From Protea cynaroides (taxonomy: Eukaryota; Streptophyta; Magnoliopsida; Proteales; Proteaceae): 64,000 nucleotides of DNA. The notes beneath the pieces were generated by a model. The model was given only the letters and a program-made list of their open reading frames with translations, was not told the DNA's origin and did no database searches. This document shows positions 10,029 through 22,670 of this stretch, piece by piece. How positions within the stretch are numbered: position 1 is the stretch's first letter; each line of letters starts with the position of its first letter. The stretch covers positions 44,880,699 to 44,944,698 of the forward strand of contig CM053272.1 in assembly GCA_028583415.1 (NCBI GenBank). Direction: 5' to 3'. Both the position numbers and the translations under genes were made by a program.

Positions 10029-12998
10029 GATTTTAAATCTCATGAATCAAGATGAGATAATAAATATTATATAACCTTCATTGATGATTATTCTAGGTAT
10101 ACTAAGGTATATCTTTTAAAATCTAAGGATAAAGCTTAGTATGCTTTTAAAACATATAAGTTAGAAGTTGAAAATCAACTTAACAAGAAAATTAAAAGGT
10201 TGAGAACTGACAAAGGGACTGAGTATGGCACTCATAGTCTATCTCTGTTTTGTGAAGAAAATAGAATAATTCATGAAACTACTGCACCATACCAACTTGA
10301 GTCTAATGGTGTAACAGAAAGGAAAAATAGAACCTCAAAAGAAATAATGAATTGTTTTCTTATTAGCTCTGGATTACCTTATAATATGTGGGGGAAGCTA
10401 TTTTATCTGCATGTTATATACTTAATAGAATACTTCCTAAGAGATCGAATCTAGTTTCTTTTGAACTTTAGCATGGTAGGAAACCATCCTTTAATCACTT
10501 AAGGATATGGGGCTGTTTTGCCAAAATTAGAATACCTGAACCCAAGAAAAGAAAGTTTGGACCAAAAACTTGTGATTATATTTTTATAGGATATGCTCAA
10601 CATAGTACTGCTTATAGGTTCTTGGTTTTGAAATCCATTGAAAATATTTTTGATGCTAATACCATCATTGAATTTCGTGATGCTGAATTCTTTAAACATG
10701 TGTTTCCTAAATTGGTTAGTATTACTTCTAATAAGAATCATAATGAGATCCCTATTATAAGTAATGAAATTAGTGTAGAACAAGAATCTAACGAAATTAA
10801 TACTGAGTTACTTAGAAGAAGTAAAAGACAAAGGAGACCCGTTAACCTAGGTGATGATATGTTATTATATCATGTGGATAGAGACCCCTTTACTTATCTA
10901 GAGGCTGTAACATCTCCAGATGCTGTATTCTAGAAAGAGACTATTAAAAGTGAATTAGATTCTATAATCCAAAATCATACTTGGGAGTTAGTGGACCTTC
11001 CACCAGGAACAAAGCTTCTAGATACCAAGTGGATTTTTAAAAAGAAATTAAAACTCGACGGATCTCTTGATAAGTTTAAGGCAAGGTTGGTAGTAAAAGG
11101 GTTTAGACAAAAGAAGGATATAGATTATTTTAATACATTCTCTCCTGTAGCTCGTACTGTAACCATAAGAACTTTATTTGTTATTGCCTTTATTTATAAC
11201 TTAGTAATTCATCGAATGGATGTTAAAACAACATTTCTAAATAGAGATTTAGAGGAAGAAATTTATATCAAACAACCTGAAGGATGCATAGTATCAGGAT
11301 AAGAACATAAAGTTTGTAAATTAATTAAATCTTTGTATGGTTTAAAACAAGCACCTAAACAATGACATGAAAAACTTGATCAAGTATTATTAAATAATGA
11401 TTTTATTATTAATAATTCTGATAGGTGTGTATATAGTAAATTTAATAATGACAAGGGTGTAATTATTGTTCTTTATGTTGATGATATGCTGATAATGGGA
11501 ACAGATTTAAATATTGTGAATTCAACAAAGAAAATTCTTATGTCTAAATTTGATACAAAGAACATGGGAGAAGTTGGTGTCATTTTAGGCATCAAAATTA
11601 CAAGAAAACCTAATGAGATAATATTATCTCAAGTACATTATGTGGAAAGCCTACTAAAAAAATATGGATATTATGAGTGCTCTTTAATAAAGATACCTTT
11701 AGATGTAGGGAGTCATCTCATAAAACACCAAGGTGAATCAGTCTCCCAAAAGGAGTATTCCAAGGTTATAGGTTTAGTGTCATACTTAATGAACTCAACA
11801 AGACCGGACATAGCCTTGGCAGTAGGAAAATTGAGTCAACATACTTATAACCCTGGGAAACAGCATTGGGAAGCTCTAACAAGGTTATTAAGGTACTTAA
11901 AGGGAACAATAAACTATGGCTTACACTATAATGGAAATCCTTCAGTTCTAGAAGGATATTATGATGCTAGTTTGATATCTGATACAGAAGAATCCTTAGC
12001 CACAAGTGGTTACATATTTACTCTTGGTGGAGGAGCGATTTCATGGAAATCTATTAAACAAACCTGTGGTACAAGTTCCACTATGGAGGCAGAATTTATA
12101 GCCTTAGAGAAGGCTGGGGCAGAAGTCGAATGGCTCAAAATTTGGTGGTAGAAATTTTGTTATAATCTAAACCTATGTCCCCAATATCACTACATTGTGA
12201 TAGTCAGACAGCCATTGCAAAAGCGAAAAACAAGATATATAACGGAAAAAGAAGACATATACGAGACACAACCTTGTGAGGCAATATGTAAGTGAAGGAA
12301 CGATAGCTATCGACTTTGTAAAATCAGAAAAGAATCTGACCGATATATTTACAAAGCCTCAAACCACCAAGATCATAATTGACACATTTAAAGGAATGAG
12401 CTCAAAGCCCATGTCATAAGTTATGTGATAAAAACCCAACCTATGTAATAGGAGATCCCTGAAATTAGGTTCAATGGGTAAGAACGAAGTCACATAGATG
12501 ACTTGTTTAGTACTATCAAAACTTGCTCATTCTGATTAGATGGTAAGGTAGTACTCACCACAATGGACAAAGGATGAATCTCAAGGATTCTTAGTTAAGC
12601 CAAGCTATCCCAGAGGAATGTGGGGGTGTGTTAACTGTGGTACACACTATAGGCTGATCTTATTGAATGTAGGAAGTGGGGCCACTTTCAATAAGAGTTT
12701 TAAGGGCAAACTCTCATAAACATTCATGAACCAGGATAGGGACAAGGCCGGCTTAAAATATTTCCACCTTTAAAGTATTTTTCGAGGGTGAGACTGTAAG
12801 AAGTGGCTGGTAGATCAGTCGGCTACACCAATGAGGAAAGGTTCAAGGAGCAAGCTTCACATGTACTCTGTAGCGTGGCCTATCAGACCTAGTGTAGATT
12901 CAAGTCGACAGACATCTGCAATGACGTCGCTTACAGTTCTCATAAGATCAACTTCTTGTTTTTATTTTTACTCTATCTTTTAAAACTTGTCGGGGAAT

Positions 12999-13847
12999 TG
13001 TTGGAAAAAACTCAAAAGTCAAAAAAAGTTTTTCCAAATAAAAATTTAAAAAGATTTAAATTCAAAATTTGCCTTTTTGTTTTAGCTCCAAATTTGGTTT
13101 TCGTTTTGGGCGAAAATTTCATTTTTCCATTTTTGAGTTGGTCATTTCAATGTAAGACTTTTTAGTCCCATATTGCTTAAGGTTGTGGAGGAGATGTCTT
13201 TATTTGTAGGGAGTGTCGTTTATCTTTTGAGCCCCAAAAAGGAAGCAATGCTTGATTGACTCACACACACGCACGTGCTCCTCGGACCGAATCGCGATCG
13301 CGACCGCGACCTGCGACCTACGACGGTGATGCGGGCATGGCCGCGGGTCGCGGGCTGTGGGCTATGGGTTCGGGTCGGATTCGGACACACCCCTACCCGG
13401 ATACCCTTTTGGAAAAGATTTATGTGTAGAGATATCTCTACACATAAAAGTGTACCATCTGGACGATTGATCTCAGGATTTGAGATCTGGATCAATCTGG
13501 ACGGTCTATCTAGAGGGTCATACATCATCCAGTGGACACTTCCAAGTGGTACTTGGGCCCTATAAGTAGAGCCCGACCCCATGCTTCATTTTCGTTCGAA
13601 ATTAATATGATTTCTCTCTCTCCCTCTCCAACTCTCTCTCTCTCTTCATATTCTGTTTAATCGAAGAGTCGAAATTCGTTGTTCTTCCAAAGGAATTGAT
13701 CTTAGCCATCGGGTCTGCATATACCTGACAGCGTGTGCATGCTGGGTGGGTTTCTTACATAGGGTTGTTTTATCTTGGAGGTAGATTTGCAGGAGACCTA
13801 CTGCACCAATAGAGGGCAAATACTGTCTTAAGGAGAGTGTACCAACA
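12999..13847 (+). mobile_element. 3' LTR of the copia element
   Basis: It starts TGTTGG directly after the purine-rich CGGGGAAT and ends CCAACA, the usual short inverted termini of copia LTRs. The 849-bp interval holds a GC-rich island with repeated CGCGATCGCGACCGCGACC-like motifs near 13292-13330 and a CT-rich stretch (about 13610-13645) typical of a transcribed leader. The 5' partner is missing, so the age cannot be judged. Confidence 0.8.
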
Positions 13848-13931
13848 CAACTCAACCCTCCCTTTTTAAAACTTCGAGTTTCTACTTATAAGGTACGCAT
13901 TGTTATGTTATTTTATGCATGCTTCAGATTT

Positions 13932-13997
<66 letters not shown>

Positions 13998-14219
13998 TTG
14001 TTGATACATATGTGACTATTATTTATTAAATAAATATTACTATTTTATATAATTTTTGTCTGTACAATATATAATTGTTGCTCTATTATAGCACTAGAGA
14101 TAACAAACATCAATATTGATTTTAAACCACCACTCATCTGGTGGAGACTATCGAACAATAGGCAATTCCGTCATTGCTGAATTTTGAACAGACACTTGTG
14201 AAGATGTAATAGCAAGAAA

Positions 14220-14288
<69 letters not shown>

Positions 14289-15574
14289 CAAGGACAAACA
14301 TTTTCTATACAAGAATTTACATAATTTAGTTCAGTTTTTTTTATCCAAAAAAAATACATAATATGGACAACTCCAAGTGGAGAAATACATGAACCTTGGA
14401 AAGGTAATTTGAATTAATAAATATAGTAAAAAAAATATGAAATCTAATTAGCATTATCTATAAAAATAAATAAATAAAAAAAGCTAAATTGATCGATTGA
14501 AAATTACAGACTTTAGTATACATGGGAAGAAAATAACAGAGAAGATTAGGTGATTTAGGTCATCGGGTTTGGGCCAAGAATATATTAGTGGATATCTACC
14601 ACGGCCAATACTGATCCCAACTTGGATCGGTTGGTGTTGGACGGAATTGGTCTGAATCAGGTCGATACCAACTTTTTTAGGATCAGATCAATTTAGTGCT
14701 TGGATTCTTTTAAAATATTATTATTATTTTTTTTAACTATAGATAAACAACGTTTGGCATCCAAAAATTCCGTTGCATGATTGGTACATTTCATGAAAGC
14801 TTATAAAAAAAAAAAAAAAGGGATTGGATCGGAATGGCTGATCCAGCCTAGCCGTGGTGATCCTAACCCCAAAGCACTGTTCTAGTAATCCATATTGGAT
14901 CAATGCGGATTACTAGAACAATGATTTGGGACCTTTTTTTTTTTATCTTTTTATATTAATGAAAGGAGGAGTATCTACAAGTTAATGAGATATATATTGG
15001 AATCTGATACGTTAGCGATAAAATAGAAGTTCAAGAAGAAACGATAGTGGGCCCTAGGAGGAGAGAGTGGAGAAAAAAAGAAAATCCAGATTTCAAAAAA
15101 AAAAGAGAGATAAAGACAGAAACACAGAAATACATGTACATTTTTTTTTATTAATTAAAAGGACATAGGAGAATCATTTACCCTAAACAAAGGCACAAAC
15201 CCCAGCATAATTAAATATGAAATAATTTAAAATTAATTAGATAAAAATGAAATAGAAGTCATTATGGAGAACATAGCTGCAAGCGGAAATGCCCTGTCAT
15301 GGGCCCAAAAAATGGAAGAATTTTTGCAGATGGGCCTGTAGTAGTGTAGATGGAATTGGAATCCCAATTAACATATATACTTGGGCCCAAATATATATTT
15401 AAATATTTCTTAGCCTTTACGCCCCAAGTCTGGACTAATTGAGATACCATCTACACCAACCCATACCATCTGCAAATATTCTAAATATATGAAACTTTTC
15501 AAATTTTTAGATGGGTAGTCCACGGAATGTTCAAAAAATTCAATCAGAATAAGAGAGAAAATTATGCTGAAACA
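13848..15574. other. AT-rich intergenic DNA with microsatellites
   Basis: No gene is seen. There is a (TA)n run at 13935-13962 followed by (TTTA)n to about 14000, and a longer (AT)n run at 14223-14286. A short palindrome, TGTTCTAGTAATCC with GGATTACTAGAACA, spans about 14878-14920. The stretch 14570-14900 has repeated GGATCGG and GGTCGATACC words and looks like an old repeat with no definable ends. Confidence 0.7.
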
Positions 15575-15809
15575 GGATTCACATCCTCTCCTCCCAGTGA
15601 TTTGGGAGGCAGGGAGATGTTTCTGTCGGATGGCCAATACGTAGAGATCGGGTGAATCCAAGTCTTCCATCCGAGCCGACACCGAACCTACAAGCTGAGT
15701 TGACAAGGGGTGTCAGCTCGGATTCACCCGAACCCCACGTGTTGGCCATCCCGTTTCAATGGAGGCGTCCCCCTCCTCCCTAATCACTGGGAGGAGAGGA
15801 TTTGAATCC
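15575..15809. mobile_element. Foldback MITE, about 235 bp (family with 17242-17398)
   Basis: The two halves are inverted copies. The left arm GGATTCACATCCTCTCCTCC pairs with the right arm GGAGGAGAGGATTTGAATCC. The 9 bp outside each end are GCTGAAACA and ATTGAAACA, a 9-bp duplication with two mismatches. A 9-bp duplication is typical of Mutator-like elements. It contains no coding capacity. Confidence 0.75.
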
Positions 15810-15818
15810 ATTGAAACA

Positions 15819-17232
15819 TCTATATGCAAATCAAAAAATGTGTTTCTATGATCTTAAAATAAGAAACTTTACTAGAATAGAAATTAAGTTTCAACCAACT
15901 GGATGGTTTGTATGTTAATTCTGTATTTTTTTTGTCATGATCGAATTATTAAGACATCTTTTGGGACTGAAATTAACTCAAAATTGTTAAAAGAAAATTA
16001 ATTTTTTATGATTAATATGTGAATAATGGTGTAGCAAACGTTATACAGTAGAATTTGGAATTGGAGAATGGAGCTCTCGCTCAGTCTCAGAGCCATGAAC
16101 ATGAGGAGTCTCTTCTCAACCACACATTGTTGCTATTGTGATTAAAATGTCAAGTAAATTGAAATTTTACAAGGAACCATTTGCAGAAAAATGGAAGGGT
16201 TCCTGATAAAATTCCCCCAACCCCTAAAAAAATCTACGCAAGCTATTTTTGTTTTGTTGTATAATTTTTCATGTCAATGATATTTTACATGAAAATTTTC
16301 TTATTTGTTTTCATGTTAAATCATGGAAAATGAAAAATTTTCAATCAAATAGGATTTTCCACTATTTGCTTTGACATAAAAGTTTAAAAAAACACATTGA
16401 AAGTAGGAAAATACATATTTAGGTTTTGTTTGTTGCCATGTGAAAATGTAGAAAAAGAAATCTTTACAAGATAGGATTTTTCCACTCTTTGTTTTAATGT
16501 AAAATGTAAATAATAATAATAATAATAAAATAGAATAATTTTATATAACGGATAATTTGCATGTAAAATATCATTCGCATGAAAAAATTTTATAGCAAAA
16601 CAAATAATGCATTAGAAAAATGTTCATGTAAAATATTATTTGTATGGACAAATTTCCAATAAAACAAACAAGGCCAAAGTTCAAAACTAATAGTGGAATA
16701 ATAAATTTACAAGGAAATTTTCATTTTCATGGTATCAAATGGATGCTTAATTAACAAGTGTATTTGATTGTGATACCTTAGTGTTTTCATCAATCCTTTT
16801 AGGAAAACGTGCAATGTATCGATTGAATGGTTCACCTTCATGTATGTGTACTCTTCAAGAGATTCCAATATCATCTATATACTCTAAAGGTGGATCCCAA
16901 TCACGCAAAGAGATCGCCATGTGAATACATTCACGCGGAGGTGATCTGAACTCATGAATGAGGTGTAAAAAATTTGTGATCATATCAGTCCTTCAAGTTT
17001 CGTTTGGAAGCCAAGAAAAAAAAAGGAAAATTTTGAATTGCAAAAGAGATATTGGCACATTATCATTTTTTTTATTATAAATTTTGTCATCCAAACATAA
17101 ATGTTAAAAATTTTGCTGCATGTCCCAATCACTATTATTTATTTTGCCTCATTTTCACACGATTGTAAGTTATACAAGTATTTCTTATCAAAAAAAAAAA
17201 AAGTTATACAAGTGTCAAGAAGTAAGTGATCT
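15819..17232. other. Intergenic DNA, no gene
   Basis: AT-rich sequence without coding features. The part at about 16240-16700 repeats words such as TTTTACATGAAAATTTT and CATGTAAAATAT, also seen at 44930-45060. It is probably a shared old repeat whose borders I cannot define. Confidence 0.6.
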
Positions 17233-17241
17233 ATCCAAATT

Positions 17242-17398
17242 GGATTCAAATCGTCTCATTCCTGAGATTTAGGAGGCATGGCGGCGATCCCACTGGATGG
17301 TCGCCATGTGGGATCGGATGAATCCGACCCCACATGGCGATCATCCAATGGAGTCGCCGCCACACTCCTAAATTTCAGGGATGAGACGATTTGGATCC
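17242..17398. mobile_element. Foldback MITE, 157 bp, perfect 9-bp target duplication
   Basis: A nearly perfect inverted repeat: GGATTCAAATCGTCTCAT at the left pairs with ATGAGACGATTTGGATCC at the right, and pairing continues through most of the length. Perfect 9-bp direct repeats ATCCAAATT flank it (17233-17241 and 17399-17407). It shares the outer words GGATTCAnATC, TCTC and GATTTnGGAGGCA with the element at 15575-15809, so both belong to one family. The reading frame that crosses it is an accident of the hairpin. Confidence 0.88.
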
Positions 17399-17548
17399 AT
17401 CCAAATTACGATCTTGTGATTAGACACGTGGACACTGAATCCTATCCAAATGGAGGAAGACGACAAGAATACCAGAGATTCCCTCCAGTTCTCGAAGTCG
17501 GACCGGTTCGTGACGACTTGACTTCAAGTTTGTTGACCATCACGTATA

Positions 17549-18188
17549 AGGGTGTCAACGGGTCGGTCCGAGCCGGTTTCGGTCCGGGCTGAATCGGTGT
17601 CGGATTTTATAAGCCAAACCCAAAACATGTCTATTAAAAGTTTGGACTGGGTTGGGTTGCGCTGGACACAATAACTAACGGGCTGGTCCGGTGTCGATTT
17701 GTTATCGGTTGGGCTTACTAAGGTGATTTCGGGCTGATTCGATCCGGACCGGGCTTATCAAGTTTATCGGGCCAATTTTATATGTAAGATATATTGCTTA
17801 TTTTATTATTTCTATCTATAAAATTAGCATCATTCCTTCTATATGTATGTAATTCAATAAATTATAATAATTAACATACTTTTTTCAATTATAGATTCGT
17901 ATAATCTTTCGGATCAATAAGTGAACTATAACAGTGTAATATAATCCATCAAAATTTAAAACCATAAAAATTAAGAAATTGGACCCGGATGAACCTTACC
18001 GGTGTTCGGGCTTGTTTGAGCTTCTTAATGGGCCGGTCCGGTCTGGTTTCAGTTTGGGCTGAAACGGTGTTGGACTTTACAAGTCGAGATCGAAACTTGT
18101 CCATTAAGGTTCGATCCGGACTGGATTCGGGTTATTTCGGACTGATTTGATCCGTGCTACCGAGCCGGGTCCATTTTTGACATCCTTA
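17549..18188. mobile_element. 640-bp Mutator-like non-autonomous element
   Basis: Flanked by perfect 10-bp direct repeats ATCACGTATA (17539-17548 and 18189-18198). The ends AGGGTGTCAACGGG and TTTTTGACATCCTTA are imperfect inverted repeats. The interior repeats GGTCCGG and GGGCTGA words, arranged as a loose foldback around an AT-rich centre (17780-17980). The duplication length of 9-10 bp suggests Mutator-like mobilisation. There is no coding capacity. Confidence 0.75.
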
Positions 18189-18415
18189 ATCACGTATAAT
18201 ATAAGGTGCCGATTAAATTATGACCGCTAGATTCCTCCCGAAGAAATGACCACGTTGGAATTCATTAATTACACTCACGCCCTCCTAAATATATGGAATT
18301 ATGCAATGCATAATCCATTGCTTAGTTGGCGGTTTCTGGTAATTTTCGGTAATTTATGTGGCCAACGTAGCAGGAAAAAAAAATAAAAAATAAAAAATAA
18401 ATAAAATCTCATGGT

Positions 18416-18457
18416 TGATCCTGGGTTCAATGACCAGAGTCATTGAACCCAGGATCA
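18416..18457. promoter_or_regulatory. Perfect 19-bp-arm hairpin upstream of HDR
   Basis: TGATCCTGGGTTCAATGAC (18416-18434), a 4-base loop CAGA, then the exact reverse complement (18439-18457). It lies 181-222 bp before the HDR start codon, within or next to the likely promoter or leader. The arms are perfect, so it is either recent or maintained. It could be a tiny transposon remnant or a structured regulatory element; the sequence cannot decide. Confidence 0.6.
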
Positions 18458-18637
18458 TTTATGGTGTGGATGATAAAAACAGGCTCTGAATTATTGTGGG
18501 CAGAGAGAAGTAGAAGTAGAGAGAGCTCGCTGCAGACCCACTGTCACCCACATTGTACCGTCGTTTCCCTCGTTTCCCAGGCCCCAGCTAATCTCAGTTG
18601 AGCATCTTTGCACCTGCAAATTCCAACCACCATTCAC

Positions 18638-20698
18638 ATGGCGATCTCTCTGCAATTCTGCTGTTTCTCAACTCGTACGGACATCTTCCTGGAAAACCGC
18701 GCCGTTTTCCAAGGTTTCAGACATCGGAAACCGTTTTCCGTCCGTTGCAGTGGCGAGTCCTCGACCCCTGCGGCGGCGGCAGCCGTGGAGTCGGAGTTCG
18801 ACGCGAAGGTGTTCCGAAGGAAACTGACCAGGAGCGAGAACTACAACCGCAAGGGCTTCGGCCACAAGGAAGAAACCCTCGAGCTCATGAACCGGGAATA
18901 TACCAGTAAGTATACGTACACCAGTGCTTCGGTTACTTTTCCAGATAACTGTTCTTTCTGTTGAAACTTCAAATTCCCCATTACAGAGTATTGAATGGTC
19001 ATGACTTCTTCCTTCTCCTCCACGGCTAAATCGTTTTCATCTCATTTAATTCCCAGTCTTTTGCACAAGTAACGGGAATATGAAACTTCCTAAATCTTCA
19101 CCTGTTTCCTATTATCATTGTAGTGCCCTCTTTCTCTACTTATTCTCTTGTTTCTTTCTTTGTTGCTCGGAATCATCCAGAAGTTGAACTGGTTTTGCCA
19201 AATTTAGTGGAAATTTACTGAGTCTGAATTGGTCTATTGATTCTTTTTCTGTTAGATAGGAATATAGAACGTATCAACTTATCCCCCCCCCCCAAAAAAA
19301 ATAAAAAATAAAAAATAAAAAATTTAAAGAACGTAATCATGTGCTAGATGAAGCAATCCATGAATTGTTTGTAGAGTACCAAAAAGTTTCGACATTTTAG
19401 TTTCTCTTTTTCCCCCCTGTTTGCGTCACTTTTCATGTTTGACTGAAATTGTGGCTTCTAAGTTGCCGTACTTGTTGAGAAATTTCAGGTGATGTGATAA
19501 AGAAGCTGAAGGAGAATGGCAATCAATACACATGGGGTAATGTTACTGTCAAACTCGCTGAAGCATATGGGTTTTGCTGGGGTGTCGAAAGGGCTGTGCA
19601 GATTGCTTATGAAGCTAGGAAGCAATTCCCCGAAGAGAAGATCTGGATTACCAATGAGATTATTCACAACCCAACTGTTAATAAGGTTGGTTGAACTCTG
19701 TTTCCCAGCTCTGATCACGATTGGTATCTACTTGGAACCCCTGTTTATGTTTTGTTGGATATGTTCCACTTACATATTTCTGGATTTATGATGTTATGCA
19801 ATTATACGGTATACCTTGAAATACTTATGGAGGGATGTTAAATGTTCCTATTTCATTTATTTATTTCTACTGATATTATGTCGTGGGTTAGGAAGTTGAT
19901 ACAAACAAAGGTCCGAACTAGGCCATTTGAGGAGTACAGTATAGGCAGTGTTCCTATTTGTTTGCCTCTCTGTAATGGTGATATATGATTTCAGACCAGA
20001 TCCTCTGCAGTGCGTGCAGGAATTCTCACTCTTACACTTACCACATGTAGAAAGTGATAATCTAAAAATTGTTTCTTAAATACGCTTCAATGAACCTCTT
20101 GGTTTTTGGAGGTGTAGTTAACAAACTACCTTTGAAATGATTTTTCTTTCCCGTGATTGGTGCAGTTGTCATTATTCCCATCTGGGTTTGTGTGACGAGT
20201 AAGGGTGGGAGTCTGTGAGGGTCTTAATGTAGGACCAGTTCCCAACTCAACAAATTAGGAACCAGCCACAAGTAGGATTGATTCACATGAGTAATAAGCC
20301 ATGAACAGTAGTAGAACCAGAATGAAAGGAAGAACAACAGAGAAAAACAACGGAGAAAAAAAAAAAAAACAGAAAGGGATATGACCTTTGGTGTCCCACC
20401 TTAGGCCTTGGTAGTCACTCACTATCAGAGGCCTCTCACCTCTTGAGTTTCTCACTCAAATTATCTCTCACAGCACAATGTATAATCAAACTCTTTTCGT
20501 TAATTCAAATCTGAGGAGAAAAGTTCCATTAAAAAAAATACTTTATAGACCTCTAAGACAAGGCAACTGAAAGAAGAGCAGTACTCCATAGTTGTCTAGA
20601 CGACAAGGCGATCCAAGGCGTTTGAGGCCATCCTGGGCGCCTAGGCGACCAAGGCATTCCCAGTGTATTTTTTTTTTAAATATTAATGCTATATTAAT

Positions 20699-20738
<40 letters not shown>

Positions 20739-22586
20739 CCCCTATTTGTAAAGTACCCCTCTTCCTATTTAGGGGGTTGAGGCAACAAGCAAGGTTTAAA
20801 ATCTCGGGTTTCGGAGGAGTCTCGGCCTCCTCCGAAACCGATATCTCGCCGAGACAGTGTATTTTGTCCGAGACAGCTTAAAAAGGCTGTCTCGGTGGCC
20901 AAAATGCATTTTTTAGGTCTCCAACTTCAAGGGAACCTCATTTTTACATACATAAATACATTTAGAGTATAAAATTGTAAAAATAATGACTCTTTGTGGT
21001 TGTTTGGGTTTACACCCATGTTTTGACAGTCAACGCTGAAGTTTGTTATAAATTTAGGTTAATATTAGCTATTATATTCAATCAAATATGGCAAATGAGA
21101 CAATAACATAATGCATTAGGGGAAAGAGAAACAAAATAATACTTCATTATAAATCATTACATCATAGTTCAAATATTCAATATTGAATGATCTCATAGTC
21201 CCCCTATGCCCATAGTCCACAATTCCACAATCCTCATCCAGATACAATGTCTAGTAATACGTAGAGTGTCGTGGATGATCCATCCTACTATCATCATATA
21301 TCTGGTAGTCTTGCACATGATTCATAAATATAACATCGTAGGCTGTCCGAAGGATACCTATCTTTGGGAAGAATGGAAAGACTTCAAGTAGTACTGGTGC
21401 GTAGACTCTTGTGGAAGTACTGATGGAACGGAATAGAAGTTGGTTGACCACTCTGAAGTTACAGTAATCCCCGCAGCTCGAAGCACCACCCGTTGCAAGT
21501 TAAAAGTCCAAACAAAGAAAGAATGGAGGAAGAAATGAAAAAACCATGAAAAAACTAAGAAAAAAGAGGAAGGAGCAGTCTCCACCGAGAACAACCTCTC
21601 TTTTATAAAAGAGAAAAAAAAAAGAAGCAAAAAGCATGTTCTCGCCGAGATCTTGCGAGAATTAGCGAGATTAACCGAGAATACCGAGATCTCGCTGAGG
21701 CTCGGCGAGATCTCGGCGAGAACATGTAAATGCCGAGACGAAAAGGGTTATCGACCCTATTTTCGTCTCGGTTAGTTGCGAAATTGGCGAAATCGGCGAG
21801 ATCTCGGCGAGATTTTATTCCATGGCAACAAGCGAGAAAAGCCTTAGCCCTATATAAAAGGGTGGTCGTAGATCAGCTCGACCACCGGGAGAGAGTGGTC
21901 GTAGATCAGCTCGACCACCGGGAGAGAGTGGTCGTAGATCAGCAGCAAGAAAAGGTTGGTCGTAGATCACTAACGCGCAACGGTGCTCTACGATCAGCTT
22001 AGACATAATTGGGCACAGAAGCCTTGTCTTTGTTGTTCTGGTGATTGTAGACCACCCTAGCCTAGGGGCGAAAGGGAGCCTCCTTCCAGTCGCCTTGTTC
22101 TGGCGCGCTAGTGCGCTCAGGGAGTTGCTTGTTTAGTAGGGCCGTTGCTTGTTGGTGTAGAATTCAATTCCTTGGTAAATGCCGTAATAAACTCTTTCAG
22201 AGCCTCTCCTTCCCCCACTTCTCTTGAGGCGTCAATCGGGAGTCGGCGTCGAGAAGGGGGGCAGTCGGAAATAGCGACGGGTTAATCGAAGGTAGCGAGT
22301 CTCTTCCCTCTCTCGGTCTTTGTCAGTTGCGAGTCTTGGGTCTTTGTCGTCAGTCTTTCTTCTCCGGGTTAAGTCTAAGTCTTTTTACGTTTTTTTTCCT
22401 CCTCTTCCTATTGATCAGAAGCATCCAGCAAGAAAACCAAAACTCAACAGGGGCGTTAGCGACGGTGGTCGTAGATCAGCTTACTCAAATAGGAGCTCCC
22501 TCCGTTGCTTGCTTGTTCTGGTGATAGTGGACCATCAACGGGGCGGAAGGACTTTCTTCTTTGCTGCTTAGCCCCAACGACAAACG

Positions 22587-22670
<84 letters not shown>

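Larger units (their letters stand above)
6910..12151 (+). pseudogene. Ty1/copia pol (PR-INT-RT-RH), inactivated
   Basis: Visible landmarks in order are: protease active site WIIDTGASKHICS (about 7045-7085); GAG-pre-integrase HGRLGHRS (about 7437-7456) followed by CPVC; integrase core after the solo LTR, with FIDDYSRYTKVYLLKSKDKA at about 10080-10135 and the TDKGTEY and E...NG.TERKNRT pieces to about 10340; reverse transcriptase from TKWIFKKKLKLDGSLDKFKARL (about 11020) through MDVKTTFLN (11217) to LYVDDMLIMG (about 11470); and RNase H ending near 12150 (SWKSIKQT, STMEAEF). Several long stretches stay open (10622-10933, 10991-11302, 11486-12151), so decay is moderate, but in-frame stops occur at about 10933 and 11300 and elsewhere, besides the LTR insertion. 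It encodes no functional polyprotein. Confidence 0.85.
6796..13847 (+). mobile_element. Ty1/copia retrotransposon, 5'-truncated, split by a solo LTR
   Basis: The element runs from late gag/protease (about 6900) through integrase, reverse transcriptase and RNase H to a polypurine tract CGGGGAAT (12991-12998) and an 849-bp 3' LTR (12999-13847). No 5' LTR or primer-binding site is visible; the left edge meets another copia fragment at about 6795. A complete gypsy-type solo LTR occupies 7634-10028 with a GATTT duplication on each side; removing it rejoins the integrase frame. Domain order protease-integrase-RT-RNaseH defines it as Ty1/copia. Confidence 0.85.

Noticed and set aside
14171..14359. 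62-codon minus-strand frame with repeated YI
   Set aside because: It is a translation of an (AT)n microsatellite.
17278..17592. 104-codon plus-strand frame at 17278-17592
   Set aside because: It runs over the MITE hairpin and into an adjacent transposon and has no domain.
18598..18637. Longer HDR N-terminus starting upstream of 18638 at a TTG
   Set aside because: It would start at a non-ATG codon; the ATG at 18638 gives a normal transit peptide and family length.
21862..21945. CRISPR-like array
   Set aside because: Units are directly adjacent with no unique spacers, in a eukaryotic genome.
21730..22002. Repeat-containing 90-codon frame (VVVDQLDHRER units)
   Set aside because: The unit is 33 bp, so any frame stays open; it lies across the edge of a nested transposon.
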